A stretch of 64,000 nucleotides of DNA from Theobroma cacao (lineage: Eukaryota; Streptophyta; Magnoliopsida; Malvales; Malvaceae), in assembly GCF_000208745.1 (NCBI RefSeq), contig NC_030852.1, positions 7,577,254-7,641,253 of the forward strand. The letters run 5' to 3'. This document shows positions 12,600 to 24,911 of this stretch, piece by piece. The first letter of the stretch is position 1; each line of letters starts with the position of its first letter. Under the pieces are notes generated by a model that was not told where the DNA came from, made no database searches, and worked only from the letters and a program-made list of their open reading frames with translations. The position numbers were made by a program, and so were the translations under genes.

Positions 12600-12885
12600 A
12601 GCAAGTTTCTCGCTGCAGCGAGAAACAGTGTTAGTTTGCATGTGTTTCAGTTTTTCTTGCATATCTCCCACTATAGAAATCCAATTGACTTTGATTTTAG
12701 ACCATTAGAAAGATAAGAGGCAGAGATACAACTTTTATGTTTACCACTGTTCCCAATTCGGACGGGAAGGTCGTCAAAATATTTATCAAAGTGAAAGCAC
12801 TGCACCAGAACCCGAGAGTTTCTCACTACAGCGAGTTGTTGGCTGCCAAAACAGAATGTTTCTCGCTGTAGCGAGAAGCAGAGCA
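12600..12885. repeat. TTCTCGCTGCAGCGAGAA palindrome cluster
   Basis: A 20-bp perfect palindrome TTTCTCGCTGCAGCGAGAAA at 12606-12625, followed after the shared block by decayed copies (ctcactacagcgag, ctcgctgtagcgag) to about 12880. Changes from the consensus are mainly C-to-T or G-to-A. Confidence 0.9.
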
Positions 12886-13099
12886 CCTAAGTGTAAAAAA
12901 GACCTCCTTTGCACTAAAAATCCATTTGGTGTTGCAATAAAAATCAATTTGCAAGAAAATGAGAAATTCTCAAGATTCATCATGCCAAATTTCACATGCA
13001 TTACAACCATATACCATATTCATGAACTTTTATTTCACAAACATATATATACTTATATACATAAATAAACACCAATACCACCATCATCTCCCTCAGCTC

Positions 13100-13275
13100 A
13101 TGTGCATCCCTCCATATCGTGCACAAAGTCGGAGTCATCTTGTGCATCTCCCCACATCGTGCACAGTCAGTGTCATCATGTACATCCCACCACATCGTGC
13201 AGATGGGCACTATCATCATCCATCTCCCTCACCACAGTCATCACCGGCATGTGCATCCCCCCACATCATGCACAC
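13100..13275 (-). repeat. Hairpin minisatellite of family-1 LTR
   Basis: Reverse-complement form (GTGCATCCCTCCATATCGTGCAC and variants) of the units at 7090-7265, five copies with 30-60 bp spacing. Confidence 0.88.
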
Positions 13276-13891
13276 GTACAGTTATAATTATCACACAATA
13301 TCAACTATCAATGCACAACATATATATATATATATCAACATAATGTAGTAGTGCATGAATCCATAATAGCCACATGTCACAACATAGAGGCAATTTATCA
13401 AGGGCTTGTTCCCAAGGCACACGTTTTTAAGAAAAGTTAGATAAAATCAATCAATGTTTTGTTCAAATAGTTTCACATTCCCAAAACAGTTTTGAAATGC
13501 AAGTTCACTCACCGGTCTTGTTGATTCTTTTGGTTGACTCTAACCTCAACTAATGCTCCAAATGGACATGTGAGGCCTTGTTGGAACCTACACACACACA
13601 ACATCACAACCAACCCAAATTGGCATTAATATAATTCCAAAAGTTCTTTCTTAATCAAGTTCTACTAGTTATTCCTAACTAGCTTCCAATTGCCATTAAG
13701 TGGCTAGTTATTCACACTACTCTAGTCACCTTAAGAGTGAATAAACTACCTCAATGATTAACCACTCACAAACCCCATTGTTAGCCATTATCAACAACTA
13801 AAGAAATTTAACCTTAACTTATACTCACCTTGATGGTCTTTGTAGTTGAATTCTCTTTCAAAATTCTTCAAGCTAACAAGGGAAATCACTC

Positions 13892-13911
13892 TCTCTCTCT
13901 CTCTCTCTACA
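13892..13911. repeat. (CT)n microsatellite
   Basis: Uninterrupted ct run. The equivalent run in LTR e (33783-33820) is about twice as long. Confidence 0.95.
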
Positions 13912-14641
13912 TGTCCAGCTAGTAAGAGGAAGATGGAAGTAAAACTTTTTAAGGGATTTAAGGTGAGAGTGAAAGAGCACAAAGGTTTTATGGAAAAAGT
14001 GCACAAAAGCATGAAAATTGGAGCTAGAAAGAGAGAAAGTTATGGAAGTTGCAAAGCAAGCTTCCATGGAGGATAAAAGGAACGTGAAAGGGGAGGAAGA
14101 AGAAGAAGGAGAAGCTGCTAGAAATTGCTAGAGCTCAGATATTTATGCTTCAAGTTAATTAAAATTTCCATCGAAATTACCAAAATACCCTTAACATGGT
14201 GGTTTTGTCTTCCTCCCATCCTTTGTGCAACCTTTTTGCTCTTTTGACACCAAAACAAAGTCCATAATAGTCTAAAGGTACTAGGGTTCATGAAACTTAA
14301 AAATTTAGACCTGAGATGCAAAATGACCATTTTACCCTTATCGTGAAAATTATCATTATTTTTATCTTTTTCATTTATTTACCATCATAAACATCATTTA
14401 CTCCTTCCTTAGGCCTATTTAGACTTTAATAGCATAAAGAAAACCCACTTGTAGGAGCTCGCCAAGAGAAATTATGAAATTACCCCTAGTCTGCATTATG
14501 GCGTCTACTTCTAGTTATGTGTCTATGAAGATCGAGATTTCACAGGTTCACTTCTGAATTACCCTTTTTTAACTCAGTAATTAACCTCAATTGACATCCG
14601 TAAACTTTATTAGCCACCGTATCAAAATACGGGGTACTACA

Positions 14642-15222
14642 ATCTCCCCCACTTAAAATGAATTCGTCCTCGAATTCAAATGGGCTTAGGGTGAATAATC
14701 AAAGTTCTAAAGTTCTGCCACGTCACTTTTGTCGAGCATTCTGAACATAGAATCTTGGTTTATGCATCATATCGACTTCTAATCTTATAGAAAACTAGAC
14801 AATGTCATAGTATATAGTTATGTGCGCTACTCTTGTTGGATCAAAACAATATCATCCTTCATCTTATGAAGAGAATTCAAATAAGTTATTAATTCTGGTC
14901 ACACCTCAATCAAATCATCCTTAAATCATCAATTGCACATGTTACTTAACCATCCACAATTCCTCTACCTCGACCTTTTATCAAACCTTCCAACATTCAA
15001 GCATCTATTCCACCATTGACTGTGGGTCTAAATCATCAACCAACATCTATTTCATTTTACTTACTTCTATACAAATTCCATTCAAGCATTTCATAATATA
15101 GAAGGATCAAACACTCTTTATTTATTCATATATGTTTAACATCACGGATGATTCAAATACGGTAACCATTAGTAACCATATTCCCAAAAACAAACTCTAA
15201 TACTTTCATGATTTAGTGCTTA
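14642..15222 (-). mobile_element. Interior 3' end of element M
   Basis: Minus strand ends gaattcgaggacgaattc..., AAGTGGGGGAGAT and then the LTR. GAGGACGAAT followed by AAGTGGGGGAGA is a hallmark of Del/Tekay-type chromovirus 3' ends. The first 320 bp match 34562-34890, the other unit of M. No reading frame. The last five bases, GCTTA (15218-15222), are repeated at 27811-27815, on the far side of nested element P. Confidence 0.7.
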
Positions 15223-15417
15223 TATGAGAGCTCTAGGTTTAGTTAAATCTTAGGGATTCATGTGTGGTCAGTGGAGTTGTTGGACTTCGTGTAGAGTCTT
15301 GTCCTTGGATTGTGGGTGCGCAACGCAAGTCAAGAATAGGAGGCTACATAGGCCCCTACTTCATTAGAAACCTGCCTACTTTTATGATGTATAGATGGAT
15401 GAGTAATCAATACTTGG

Positions 15418-15921
15418 TTGAGTATAGGTAGACGTGTGTCGGTTGCACACGCCATGTCTAGAAAAGACGATAGTCCTAATACCCCTTATAGTACTAGCGA
15501 GGGATCGCTAGATTCCATTACTCGAAGCCGATATGTGCCCAAGGGTGAAAACAGAACAAGTAACCCGACCCAATTTTTGAGTGGATCGGTTTCCTCGAGA
15601 GGTAAACCATTATTTAAGAGCTTGAGGAGTCTCGCAAGATTGGTGCATAATGAAATCAATTCGACAAAAAAGAACACGAACAAGATGGGAAAAATGACGA
15701 TCAATAATTATTGTCCTAGGAAGGTATTTGTATCTATTGTTCGACACTTCCCTTCTGGTTATGGGAGAGGTGCTACACCTGTTAGTAAGGAGGAATTTGA
15801 GAGGCAGTAACAAGCTCGGATTAAGGATAAAATGAAAAAATCCCAAGAGATGGAAGAGGACCCGAAACAGGATCTGTCGATGTGCTCGGATCGAGGCAAC
15901 GAGGATCCTAAAGACACTTAA
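15418..15921 (+). pseudogene. Short ORF near the 5' end of element P, broken by one stop
   Basis: An open frame of 130 codons from 15418 meets TAA at 15808-15810, then continues in the same frame for 36 more codons to TAA at 15919-15921. The continued part (from QARIKDKMKKSQEMEEDP) keeps an acidic/lysine-rich character, so the first stop looks like a mutation in a frame of about 167 codons. The middle is Ser/Arg/Lys-rich; a RHFPSGYGRG motif lies near residues 110-120. There is no zinc knuckle or gag domain I can name. By position, about 190 bp after the primer site, it could be a gag remnant or a leader protein of this family. Function unknown. Confidence 0.4.
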
Positions 15922-17877
15922 TATTTCATTGAAGTTCGTATCACTTTAAGTCTAGGCAAGTGTGGTGTATGGGAATCTTTTAGTATGGCAGAGGTAAACT
16001 AGCAATGTAATTATCAAGGAAGGATATTCACCCTAGTGGCATGGTTAGTCACCTTAAATTATTATTAAAGACCGATGTAGAAAGTCATTAATGGTACAAA
16101 CAACTACGAGAATGATTACCAATTAATCGTAGAAAGATGAAATTGAAATCCCAGTTACAGTTACAATTCGGAAGGATATGGGAGAAATCAATGAGGATAT
16201 AGGTGACACTTAGAAAGGATGATGTGATTAAGTCAAGGATTGTAAAATTTAAGTATGGAGGGAATTACAAAATGATGCCATGACATTACGAGGTAATAAT
16301 TGGGCACAAATATAGCCAATGGAATTAAATTATGGAACTTGGGAAAAGGTGAATCCTTGATTTAATAAAGATTGTGAATGTAGAGCATGGAGAAAGATGA
16401 ACTATTTTCATGGTCATTTGTACTAAAAGTCAACAGAGCTATTTGAGTTACATGATAAGAAAGACAATTAATTGTGAATGTTAAGGAATCGTGGAATGTC
16501 ATAAATGGAGGATATTTTTGTGTGTGGTATTATATATTGAGAATTTGATGCACAATATGGCAAGATTGTCCTAAGGTGGAACCTATCGGTCGAAGATAAA
16601 TGTTAAAGGATAAAAGAGGCTTGAAAATATTGACTCAGCTTAGTGCATATGATAAGCAAAAGAAATGATATGCCTGGTCATGAAGATTGTGGGATAGGCT
16701 TGGAGGAAAGCCAAATGGTGGAGCATGATCCCTATAGTAACTTTAAAGATGGAAGAACTTATTCGTGGAAGAAATTTCTAGCAGCCACAGCGCTATATCA
16801 TTAACTCTTTAGCGCTAAAGCGTTGAAACTATCCCATGTCCAACAGCCGTGACATTACAACACTAACTATCCAGCACCGCAGCGCTGTGAATACCTCATG
16901 TCTATGATACATGAGCAAGATGGGAGTGGCATGATAATGAGCTTACAAGTTGAATTATGGTCATTGGTCATTCAGCTTTGTTATTTGGGAGTTTTAAATG
17001 TTCCAGAGAATGTTTACATGAATGAATTGAAAAGTTTCTTTATCGCCTTGTATATGGGCATATAATTAAAAAAGAAATTGAAAGATTCTTGAGATGGCTA
17101 CATTGAGATAAGATACCATGTGAAGCATTCAGATGGATAATATGTTGACCAAAGTTAAATCTTAAGAAATAAAGGAGACGAGAGATTAAGCCTTGTTAAA
17201 GGCTAAGGAAAAGGTGAACGAATAGTTAGATGAATATATGAGAGATGGGTAAGGGATGTCAAACCAAGTAATGAAAGTGTGAATGAAGGATTACAAGGGT
17301 GGTATAGCAAATGGGTTTATCCAGAATATCGTTATGAGAATTTACAATTCTTGTCTTGACTCAGCTAAATGAAAAGGGTTAGTAACAACACAAGGCCAAT
17401 TGTCTGGCACCCTAGAAACCTATGAAGATGAGTTGGGGATTGAATGGATGAGTACATATTTATATACCTTTAAGAATAAGTGCATGTCTATAGAACGATA
17501 TGCTCGGGATGTTAAGGAGCACATAAGAGACTAAGTGTTTCACGAATGCACAAACATCTTTGAGAAGGAATTGTAAATCATACACGGCAAGTATAAAAGA
17601 TGGGATTTTTAAAACTTGCTGAGGAGCCTAACGGCTAAGTCACGGGTTAAGTGATCACATGCGGTGAGACATAAGTTTAAGATAGGTATCTCCAAGGAAA
17701 TACTCAAGAGGAGTTTTGCTATGGATCTTGTAAAAGCAAGTATTAAGTTATGTGGTTATAAAAAAAAAGCTGCAAGCTAAGAGTGGTACTCATAGTCACT
17801 TTGAAAAGTACTTAAGGAGAACCTTGTTTCAAGTCTTTTAGTTCCAACTACAAACTACAGATTGGTCCAGGGAGAAT
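15922..17877 (+). mobile_element. Non-coding interior of element P
   Basis: AG-rich sequence with no long frame and no RT, RNase H or integrase motifs in any frame I read. It includes a GC-richer patch at 16775-16900 with the 14-bp palindrome CTTTAGCGCTAAAG (16807-16820) and several CAGCGCTG-like words. Ends with AGAAT (17873-17877), the left target duplication of the next solo LTR. Confidence 0.55.
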
Positions 17878-19094
17878 TGTGAGACCTTGACCTTTATAGA
17901 CTCGTAGATAGAAGTACACGCCATATCTTTGATTAGGGGTAATTTTGTCATTTCCTTAGTACGCCCATAAAAGTAAGATTTTAAACAATATTATGGCCTA
18001 GGTAGGCCTAAGGCATAAAGGAATGATGAAAATATGGGTCAAATGACAAGGAAACAAAAATTTTAATGATTTTCATGATAGGGGCAAAATGGTCATTTTT
18101 CACCTTGGATCAAAATTTTTAAGTTTTCATGAACCCGAGCATTTCTAAACCATTATGGACCTTTTTCCAGTGTCAAAGGAGTAAAAAGATTGCATAAAAG
18201 ATTGGAGGAGTATAAGCTAATTTGTGGAGGGGCATTTTGGTAATTTGAGTGGAGTGGATAAGCTTGGGCTATAAATATCTCTTTCTTCCAACAGCTTCTA
18301 CATTCTCCAGTAGCTTTTCTTCTTCTTCTTCTTCTCTTTCACGTTGCTTCCCAACCTCCATGAAAGCTTGATAAGAGAGCTCCACAACCTTCCTCAAATA
18401 GCTCTAAATTTCATGCTTTTGGTGCACCTTTTTCATAAACCCTTATGCTTGTCACAGCCCAAATTTCGGGCCATGACTGGCTCATGGGCCCAATGGATGT
18501 AATCCACTGGGCCCAATGGATGTAATCCACTAAGCCCAAGCAAGCCTATTAATCTAACGTGTTCATCATCCCATCATAATTGCTAAGTCATATTTCATAA
18601 CTTATAATCAAAATAAAATTAAACATTTGCCAACTCATACTGGCATACCAATTAAGTGTACATTGCCTACAACATATATCTCAATAATTTACATCAAGTT
18701 TGCCTATACATCTCAAAAAGAAGACTTGACTTCCAACGGAGGGACTCGGATGAATGTACAGCTATTGAATGTCGAGACACCTACCAAAATATGGATATAA
18801 GTCTACAAGGACACCTCATCCTAGTTACCTGCAGCCTCGTGATCTAAAAACATGAAGTTGAAAATGGTGAGTATAAACCCAGTGAGTGAACAAGAAAGGG
18901 AACAAGTATACCATAAGGAATCTTTAATGAAATCATGATGCATTCTTTTTCAAAACAATGTAATTTGTTTCTATTCTTATTAAAAACCCCTCATCAAGCT
19001 CTTAAATGATTAGTCAATTGAAAATCATGAACCCATACATAACGAATCATTTGAAGAATGAAAGCTTTAATAATACGCAAGCAAGTCAAATACA

Positions 19095-19650
19095 ACAACG
19101 AATCTTCGCTGCAGCGGAAAGGTATTCTCGCTGCCGCGAGAATGAATTTTCGTTGCAGTGACGTTGGAATTTAGTTATTAACCACACGAGGGTTTCCCAA
19201 CTAGTCGAGGGTTTCTCACTAAACCTCTCCATTTTAAACTTAACTCGTTAATCCTTAATGTTGGAGGTCCATGCTCCCATATGGTAGCAAAGAAGTGAAA
19301 GTCAGGGCAGCAATTGGACAAGATAGGAGACCAAAACAGAAGGTTTTTCACTGCAGCGAGATTCTTTCTCGCTGCAGCGAAATTGTAACCTAGAAACAGA
19401 AGGTTTCTCGCTGCAGCAAAATTGCAACCTAGAAAATAGAAAGTTTTTCGCTACAGCGAGATTCTTTCTTGCTACAATGAAATTTCACTGATGAAACAGA
19501 GAGTTTTTCGTTGCAGCGAGATTCCTTTTCCGCTGCAGCGAGAAGCTACAATGACTATCTCGCTGTAGCGAGAACCAGTTCTGGTGAAAGTTCTCAAACC
19601 CGAGAGTTTCTCGTTGCAGTGAGAATGAATTTCACTGCAGCGAAAACAGA
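19095..19650. repeat. Dense CTCGCTGCAGCGAG palindrome array
   Basis: About a dozen full or decayed copies (ctcgctgcagcga, ttcactgcagcgag, ctcgctgtagcgag, ttcgttgcagcgag and so on) in 550 bp, separated by phrases such as aacagaaggttt. Many are one or two C-to-T or G-to-A steps from the palindrome. Confidence 0.88.
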
Positions 19651-19865
19651 GCAACAAGAGAAAAGTTTCCCTTCACTCAACAACAAGGCCATCCTGCTAA
19701 ACCAACAAAACCAACATACAGCACATGAAAATTCCCAAAGTGCAATGTATCAAATTTCTCATATATGTTAATCATATATCACATTCATAAGTTTTCATTT
19801 CATAAGTCTAGATATGCATAATTACATAAATAAACATCAACATCATCACAATCACACCCAGCTCA

Positions 19866-20041
19866 TGTACATCCCCCCACATCGTGCACATGGTTGGCAC
19901 CATCGTGTGCATCCCCCCACATCGTGCACAATCAGTGCCATTGTGTACATCCCCCCACATCATGCACACGGGCACTATCATCATCCACCTCTCACGCCAC
20001 CATCATCAATGGCATGTGCATCCCCCCACATCGTGCACACA
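19866..20041 (-). repeat. Hairpin minisatellite of family-1 LTR
   Basis: Four units of GTGCATCCCCCCACATCGTGCAC type, the complement of the units at 7090-7265. Confidence 0.88.
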
Positions 20042-21947
20042 CACGGTGACAGTCATTATACACAATATCATTCATCATGCACAACACACACATTTATATA
20101 TCATCATACTACAATAGTGCATGAATCCATAGCAATCACATATCACAACATAAAACCATTTTGCACAAGCTTGTTCCCAAGGCACTTGTCTTTATGAAAA
20201 ACTTGATAATTCATTCAAATGGGTGGCAAATACATTATATTTCCTAAAACAAGTTTCGAAGGCAATCCACTCACCAATTGATTGTAGAGGCTTTAGATGA
20301 CTCCAATTCCCCTAATTGTCCAAATGAGATGATGGGGCTTCCTTGGAACCTAGGATCAAATTAGCATAATCAATAGGTCAATTTACACACTATGAACCCT
20401 AAAAGCTATCTCTTATCTAGCTTTCAATTGCCACATTAAATGGCTATCTATGTTCACTATCTTAATCACTAAAAGGTAATGAACATAGTCAATAACAAAA
20501 CAGTTCATAAATCCCAATTACTAGCCATTTTCTGCAGCTAAAAACCAAGCTTAATTCATCACTTACCCTAGGGCTCCTTTATAGTCAAATTCTCTTCTAA
20601 TTGCTTCCAAATCAATGGGGTAATTCTCTCTTTCTCTCTCTAAAATGCCCAACTAGTGAGAGAAAGTGCATAAATGACATTTATCAAGGGTTTTAAAGTG
20701 AAAGGATGAAATAGCACAAGGGTTTATGGAAGGGTGCACCAAAAGCATGATAATTGAAGCTAAAGAGCGAAAGTTATGGAAGCTTGAAGAAAACTCCCAT
20801 GGAGGAATTGAAGAAACATGAGAGGGAAGAAGGAAGAAGAAGACAAGCTACTGGAAATTTCAAGAAGGTGTTGGAAATTCAAGATATTTATAGGCCAAAT
20901 TTATCCATTCCTTTAAAATTACGAAATTGCCCCTCCACCAATTAACTTACTCTCCTCCAATCTTTTATGCAATCTTTTTGTTCTTTTGACACTAGGACAA
21001 GGTCCATAATGGTCTAAACATACTCGGGTTCATAAAAACTTAAAATTTTAACCCGAGGTGAAAAATGATCATTTTGCCCCTGTTATGAAAATTGTCGAAA
21101 CTTCTAGTTTTCTTTGTGTGTTTCATCAATGCACATCATTTATGCAATCTTATACTTATTTAGACCTTAAATATATCATAAAACTTTCTTCTGGGAGCTT
21201 ATCAGAGAAAATGATGAAACAACCCCTGGCTCGTATTATTATATCTATGTTTAGCTACAAGCCTATAGAGGTTGGGGTCTCACAGTGCTCTTCCATCCTC
21301 TCACTTTAAAACCCTTGAAAAATCTTGTTTCCATACTCTCTCTCTAGTTAAGAATTTTAGAAAGAGGAAGCTTATTTAATAGCTTGAAAGTTTTTGGAAA
21401 GAATTTCAAGCACAAAACTGCCAAGGTGAGTAGTGAAATAGAATTGATATTTAGTGTTGAAATTGATTAGTGTTTAAACTTGTGAGTGTTTTGGTAGTTG
21501 AGGTTGTAAATTCATTTTGGAGTGATTAGGATAGTGAAAATGGATAGCCATTTAATGGCACTTGGAAAACTAGTAGGTGATAGCTTGTGGAACTTATAAT
21601 TATGAGAATTGAGTTAATTGTGATGTTAATGTGATAATAGGTTCCAACGAAGCCCCATCGCCCCATTTGGATAATTAGAGAAGTAGAGTCGACTAAAGGT
21701 TCAACAAAATACCGGTGAGTGGACTTGCATTTCAAACTTGTTTTGGGAAATGTGAATGATTTTATCCAACTTGCCTTTGAAAATGTGTGCCAGGGAACAA
21801 GCCTTGATTAAATGTTTTTGATATTGTGAAATGGGAGATGTGTATAAGGATGAATCCATATGTTTATTATTATGTTGGTATGTATGTATATATATTATGA
21901 ATATGTGGTATGTATTGATGAATGATGTTAAGTGGTGATGTTGAGGT

Positions 21948-22010
21948 GTGCGAGTAGGGAGTGCACACATGACGATGATAGAGTGTGCAAGTAGGGAGTG
22001 CACACATGAT
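21948..22010 (+). repeat. Hairpin minisatellite, loop variant
   Basis: Two units GTGTGC-(a/g)agtaggga-GTGCACAC: the complementary arms of the minisatellite are kept but the loop is shorter and different. Confidence 0.8.
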
Positions 22011-22194
22011 GATGATGTATGTATATGTAAATGTGTGTGTTATAGAAAGTTCATAATATGGTATATGGTTGTAATGCATTTGAAAAATTTGACGTGTAGA
22101 ACTTTGGGAATTTATTTGCGTTTCATGTTATTTTTGTCAGTTTAGCAGGATGGCCTTGTCTTGGGGAAAAAGGAAACTTTTTCCTTGGTGCTCT

Positions 22195-22640
22195 GTTTCT
22201 CACTACAGCGAGAAACTCTCGGGTTGGAGGGGTAAAGCTAGCCGGGAATCTCGCTATAGCGAAAATGTATTCTCGCTGCAGCGAGAATGTTACTGTAGCT
22301 TCTCACTATAGCGAGATTCATTCTCGCTGCAGTGAGAAACTATCTGTTTTGAGACCAAAAATTTCACTACAGGGAGCTTGAATCTCGTTGTAGCGAAAAA
22401 CTTTTTGTTTTGCTCCTCATTTGGTTCGGTTGCTACCCTATTTTCCATTTTTTTTGTACCATAGTTGATCATGGACTTCCAAAATTAAGGAATAAATGAA
22501 TTAAGTTTAAAATGAGGAGGTTTGGTGAGAAACCCTCGGCCAATTAAGAAACCCTCAATTAGTTGATAATTTAAATCAAGTGTCGCTGCAGCAAAAATTC
22601 ATTCGCTGCAGCGAGAATGGCTTTCCGTTGCAGCGAGGAC
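22195..22640. repeat. CTGCAG palindrome array in copy c
   Basis: A perfect 20-bp palindrome ATTCTCGCTGCAGCGAGAAT at 22269-22288, with about nine decayed copies around it, including ctcactacagcgag and ctcgctatagcga. Confidence 0.9.
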
Positions 22641-23265
22641 CGTCATTTATTTGACTTGATTCGCACATATGCTATTAAAGTTTTCACTCTCCAAATCCTT
22701 TATTGAGCATAGATCCTTTTCATAAAGTGATTTACTCATGTGGGTTTTACATGAAGGGTTTAATAAGAACTAAAATAAATTGCATTGTTTTGAAAAATGA
22801 ATGCATCATGATTTTGTTAAACATTCCTTATTGTATGCTTGTTCCCTTTCTTGTTCACTTACTGGGTTTATACTCACTGTTTTCAACTTCATGTTTCCAG
22901 ATCACGAGGCAGCTGGTAACTAGGTCGAAGTGTCTTCGTATATTCGACCCTTGGTAGATGACTCGGCATTCAGTAGCTGTACATTCGTCCAAGTCTCTCT
23001 GCTAAAAGTCGAGTACTCTTTTGTTGTGTATAGACAAATCGATGTAAATTATTAAATTATGTTTAGATAATATATGTACTCTTTGATTAGTATGCCACTA
23101 TGAGATGGCAATGTTTAGTATTATTTTGATTCAAAGTTATAAAATGTGACTTAGCAACTTTTAATGGAATGGTGAAAAGGTTATATTCATAGGCTTGCTT
23201 GGGCTTAGTGGACTACGTCCATTAGGCCCATGCGCCAGTCATCACCCAGAATTTGGGTTGTGACA

Positions 23266-24911
23266 AGAATGATGTCACATTAGTATGGAAGAATAGAACA
23301 AAGGATTATTAAAAAAAATTTGGATAATGAAATCCGATTATGAAAACTTCTTAAGGTAGTATGAAAATTAGAATTCGAAAATGCTTAAGGTATGCACGAT
23401 TCGAATCAGTTTAAGTTTTTAAGTGACTCATTAAAGTCGAAATACAACAAGGATGTAATGTATATATTAGAGGTATGAAGAATAATTGAGAAATAAGGAT
23501 GACTTTTAGAGATTGTGGTATTACATAAGATGCAATGATCAAGTAAGAGATAAATCTTTGAAGGATCAATGAGGTTATAAAGCATATAGAATATTGATTG
23601 CAATTTAATGAAAATGGCATTTGGTGAGTGAGATGTGATTAATTACATTGTGATGCAAGGATATATAGTACAATGAAACTTAAGCGTATAATTGGAAATG
23701 ATAAGAAAAGAGTATGGGCATGAAAAGGATGTGAAGCTATGCATAGGCATAATGAGAATTCTTATGGATTGCGTAAGAGATAACTTATGGTAAGATGCGA
23801 GTGGAACGGTGATTTAAACATATACAAAGGGTAATCTAAAATTGATTATACCCCAATGCTCATAGATTAAATATGAGAATGTTAACATGAACTATGAGGA
23901 TTATTATATTGAATCTTGGATAAGGATGGGGATGAATAAATGAAGATGTAGTCCAAGGCACGTGAAAACATGGATCCTTATGCATAATGAGGAATGTTGA
24001 CATTTGGAAATGAATTTACACACATATATGTGAAATTGATGACTTGACCAACTGAGGTGAAGAATTGTTCTCAGTAATTTGAGATTTGAACTTTATGTAT
24101 TTGATGAGTTGTATAGATGGTACAACGGCAAGAAGTCCCATTAAAAGTTGAACTATGATGATATAAGAAAGTTTGGGAAAAATAGTCAGAAAAATGAGAT
24201 TAAAGAAATGTAATCCATAACGTGGGAATAATTGAAGTATGTGGCATAAATGCAAGATAAACCTGAAGTATGTGGGAATAATTAGAGGCATTAACCTTTT
24301 TCGACGTTGAGACTATGTATAGAAATGAATATGGCATGTTTATAATGCTGCAGGTTAGATAATAGTGTACGGGGATAAGATGAATGAATGAATGTCAAGA
24401 AGTTTGGCAAGGAGCGAAATAATAAGATGGTGATTAGGCATGCATAAGTAAGTGTAATATGTGATTGAAATCGGTATGATTGAAATAGAGTTATGGTTTA
24501 AATTTAATGATCACGAAGGCTACCATCGATTTGATTCCAAAGGATGATAACAGACATAAGTGAGGCATTCTAGTCGAACTGAAGGTAAACGAGGTGAATC
24601 AATGATTGGAGGTTTGACAAGAATCGAAATAAAGATATGTTTGAGGTTAGTGACGAAATTAAAGGCATACTTGGAATCTTAGTGATAAGAAAGAATAATT
24701 GAGAAGGGTACCATGGTTTTGACTCAAGGGTGATAATAGATATAAGTTACGTACCCTAACCTCGTAAAGTGTTAAGAGTCAAATTGAAGATAATGAGGCA
24801 CGTAAATCAAAATTTCTTACGAAGAAGGAAATGGAATATGATCATTGAGTGAGGTTAACGACCCGATGTTAAAGAGAATTCGAGGACGAATTCTATTTAA
24901 GTGGGGGAGAC
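23266..24911 (+). mobile_element. Interior of element P, 3' part, with polypurine tract
   Basis: Continues the interior after the solo LTR. Purine-rich, no coding frame longer than about 90 codons and none that looks like pol. Ends gagaattcgaggacgaattc, then AAGTGGGGGAGA (24899-24910), the polypurine tract directly before the 3' LTR. Confidence 0.65.

Larger units (their letters stand above)
11898..14641 (-). mobile_element. Family-1 LTR b, 3' LTR of element M
   Basis: Minus strand starts TGTAGTACCCCG at 14641 after the tract GGGGGAGA and ends GGTTGTGATA at 11898 (normal end TGACA, so one C-to-T change). 2744 bp. Closely similar to LTR e, its partner. Compared with the solo LTRs a, f and g it has about 150 bp extra at its start. 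Contains, on the plus strand, the shared block (12655-12800) in reverse orientation to the LTR, the CTGCAG palindromes, the hairpin minisatellite (13100-13275), and a CT run. Frames such as 12959-13348 are translations of the minisatellite, not genes. Confidence 0.85.
18450..21284 (-). mobile_element. Family-1 solo LTR (copy c-inner), near-TSD ATGCT/GTGCT
   Basis: Minus strand starts TGTGAGACCCC at 21284 and ends GGCTGTGACA at 18450; 2835 bp. Flanked by ATGCT (18445-18449) and GTGCT (21285-21289), four of five matching. It interrupts copy c at a 'catgctttt' stretch that is continuous in copy f. Contains the densest CTGCAG palindrome array (19095-19650) and the hairpin minisatellite (19866-20041). 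It lies at the fifth nesting level. Confidence 0.88.
17878..23265 (+). mobile_element. Family-1 solo LTR (copy c), TSD AGAAT, split by another LTR
   Basis: Starts TGTGAGACCTTGACC and ends TTGTGACA, flanked by identical AGAAT at 17873-17877 and 23266-23270. Without the nested LTR at 18450-21284 it is 2553 bp, the same as copies a and f. No primer site follows, so it is a solo LTR. Carries palindromes at 22195-22640, a hairpin minisatellite variant (21948-22010), and the conserved donor/acceptor-like pairs (about 21426/21641 and 21714/22901). Confidence 0.88.

Noticed and set aside
12959..13348. His/Pro/Cys-rich ORFs (also 19814-20197, 32968-33231, 45160-45555, 7011-7331)
   Set aside because: They are open only because the minisatellite lacks stops in those frames; the peptide is a plain repeat and occurs on whichever strand the LTR lies.
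13846..14076. Lys/Arg-rich ORFs at the promoter-like part of family-1 LTRs (also 33953-34168, 20754-20945)
   Set aside because: Recur at the same LTR position but with different frames and lengths between copies, so they are not conserved coding sequence.
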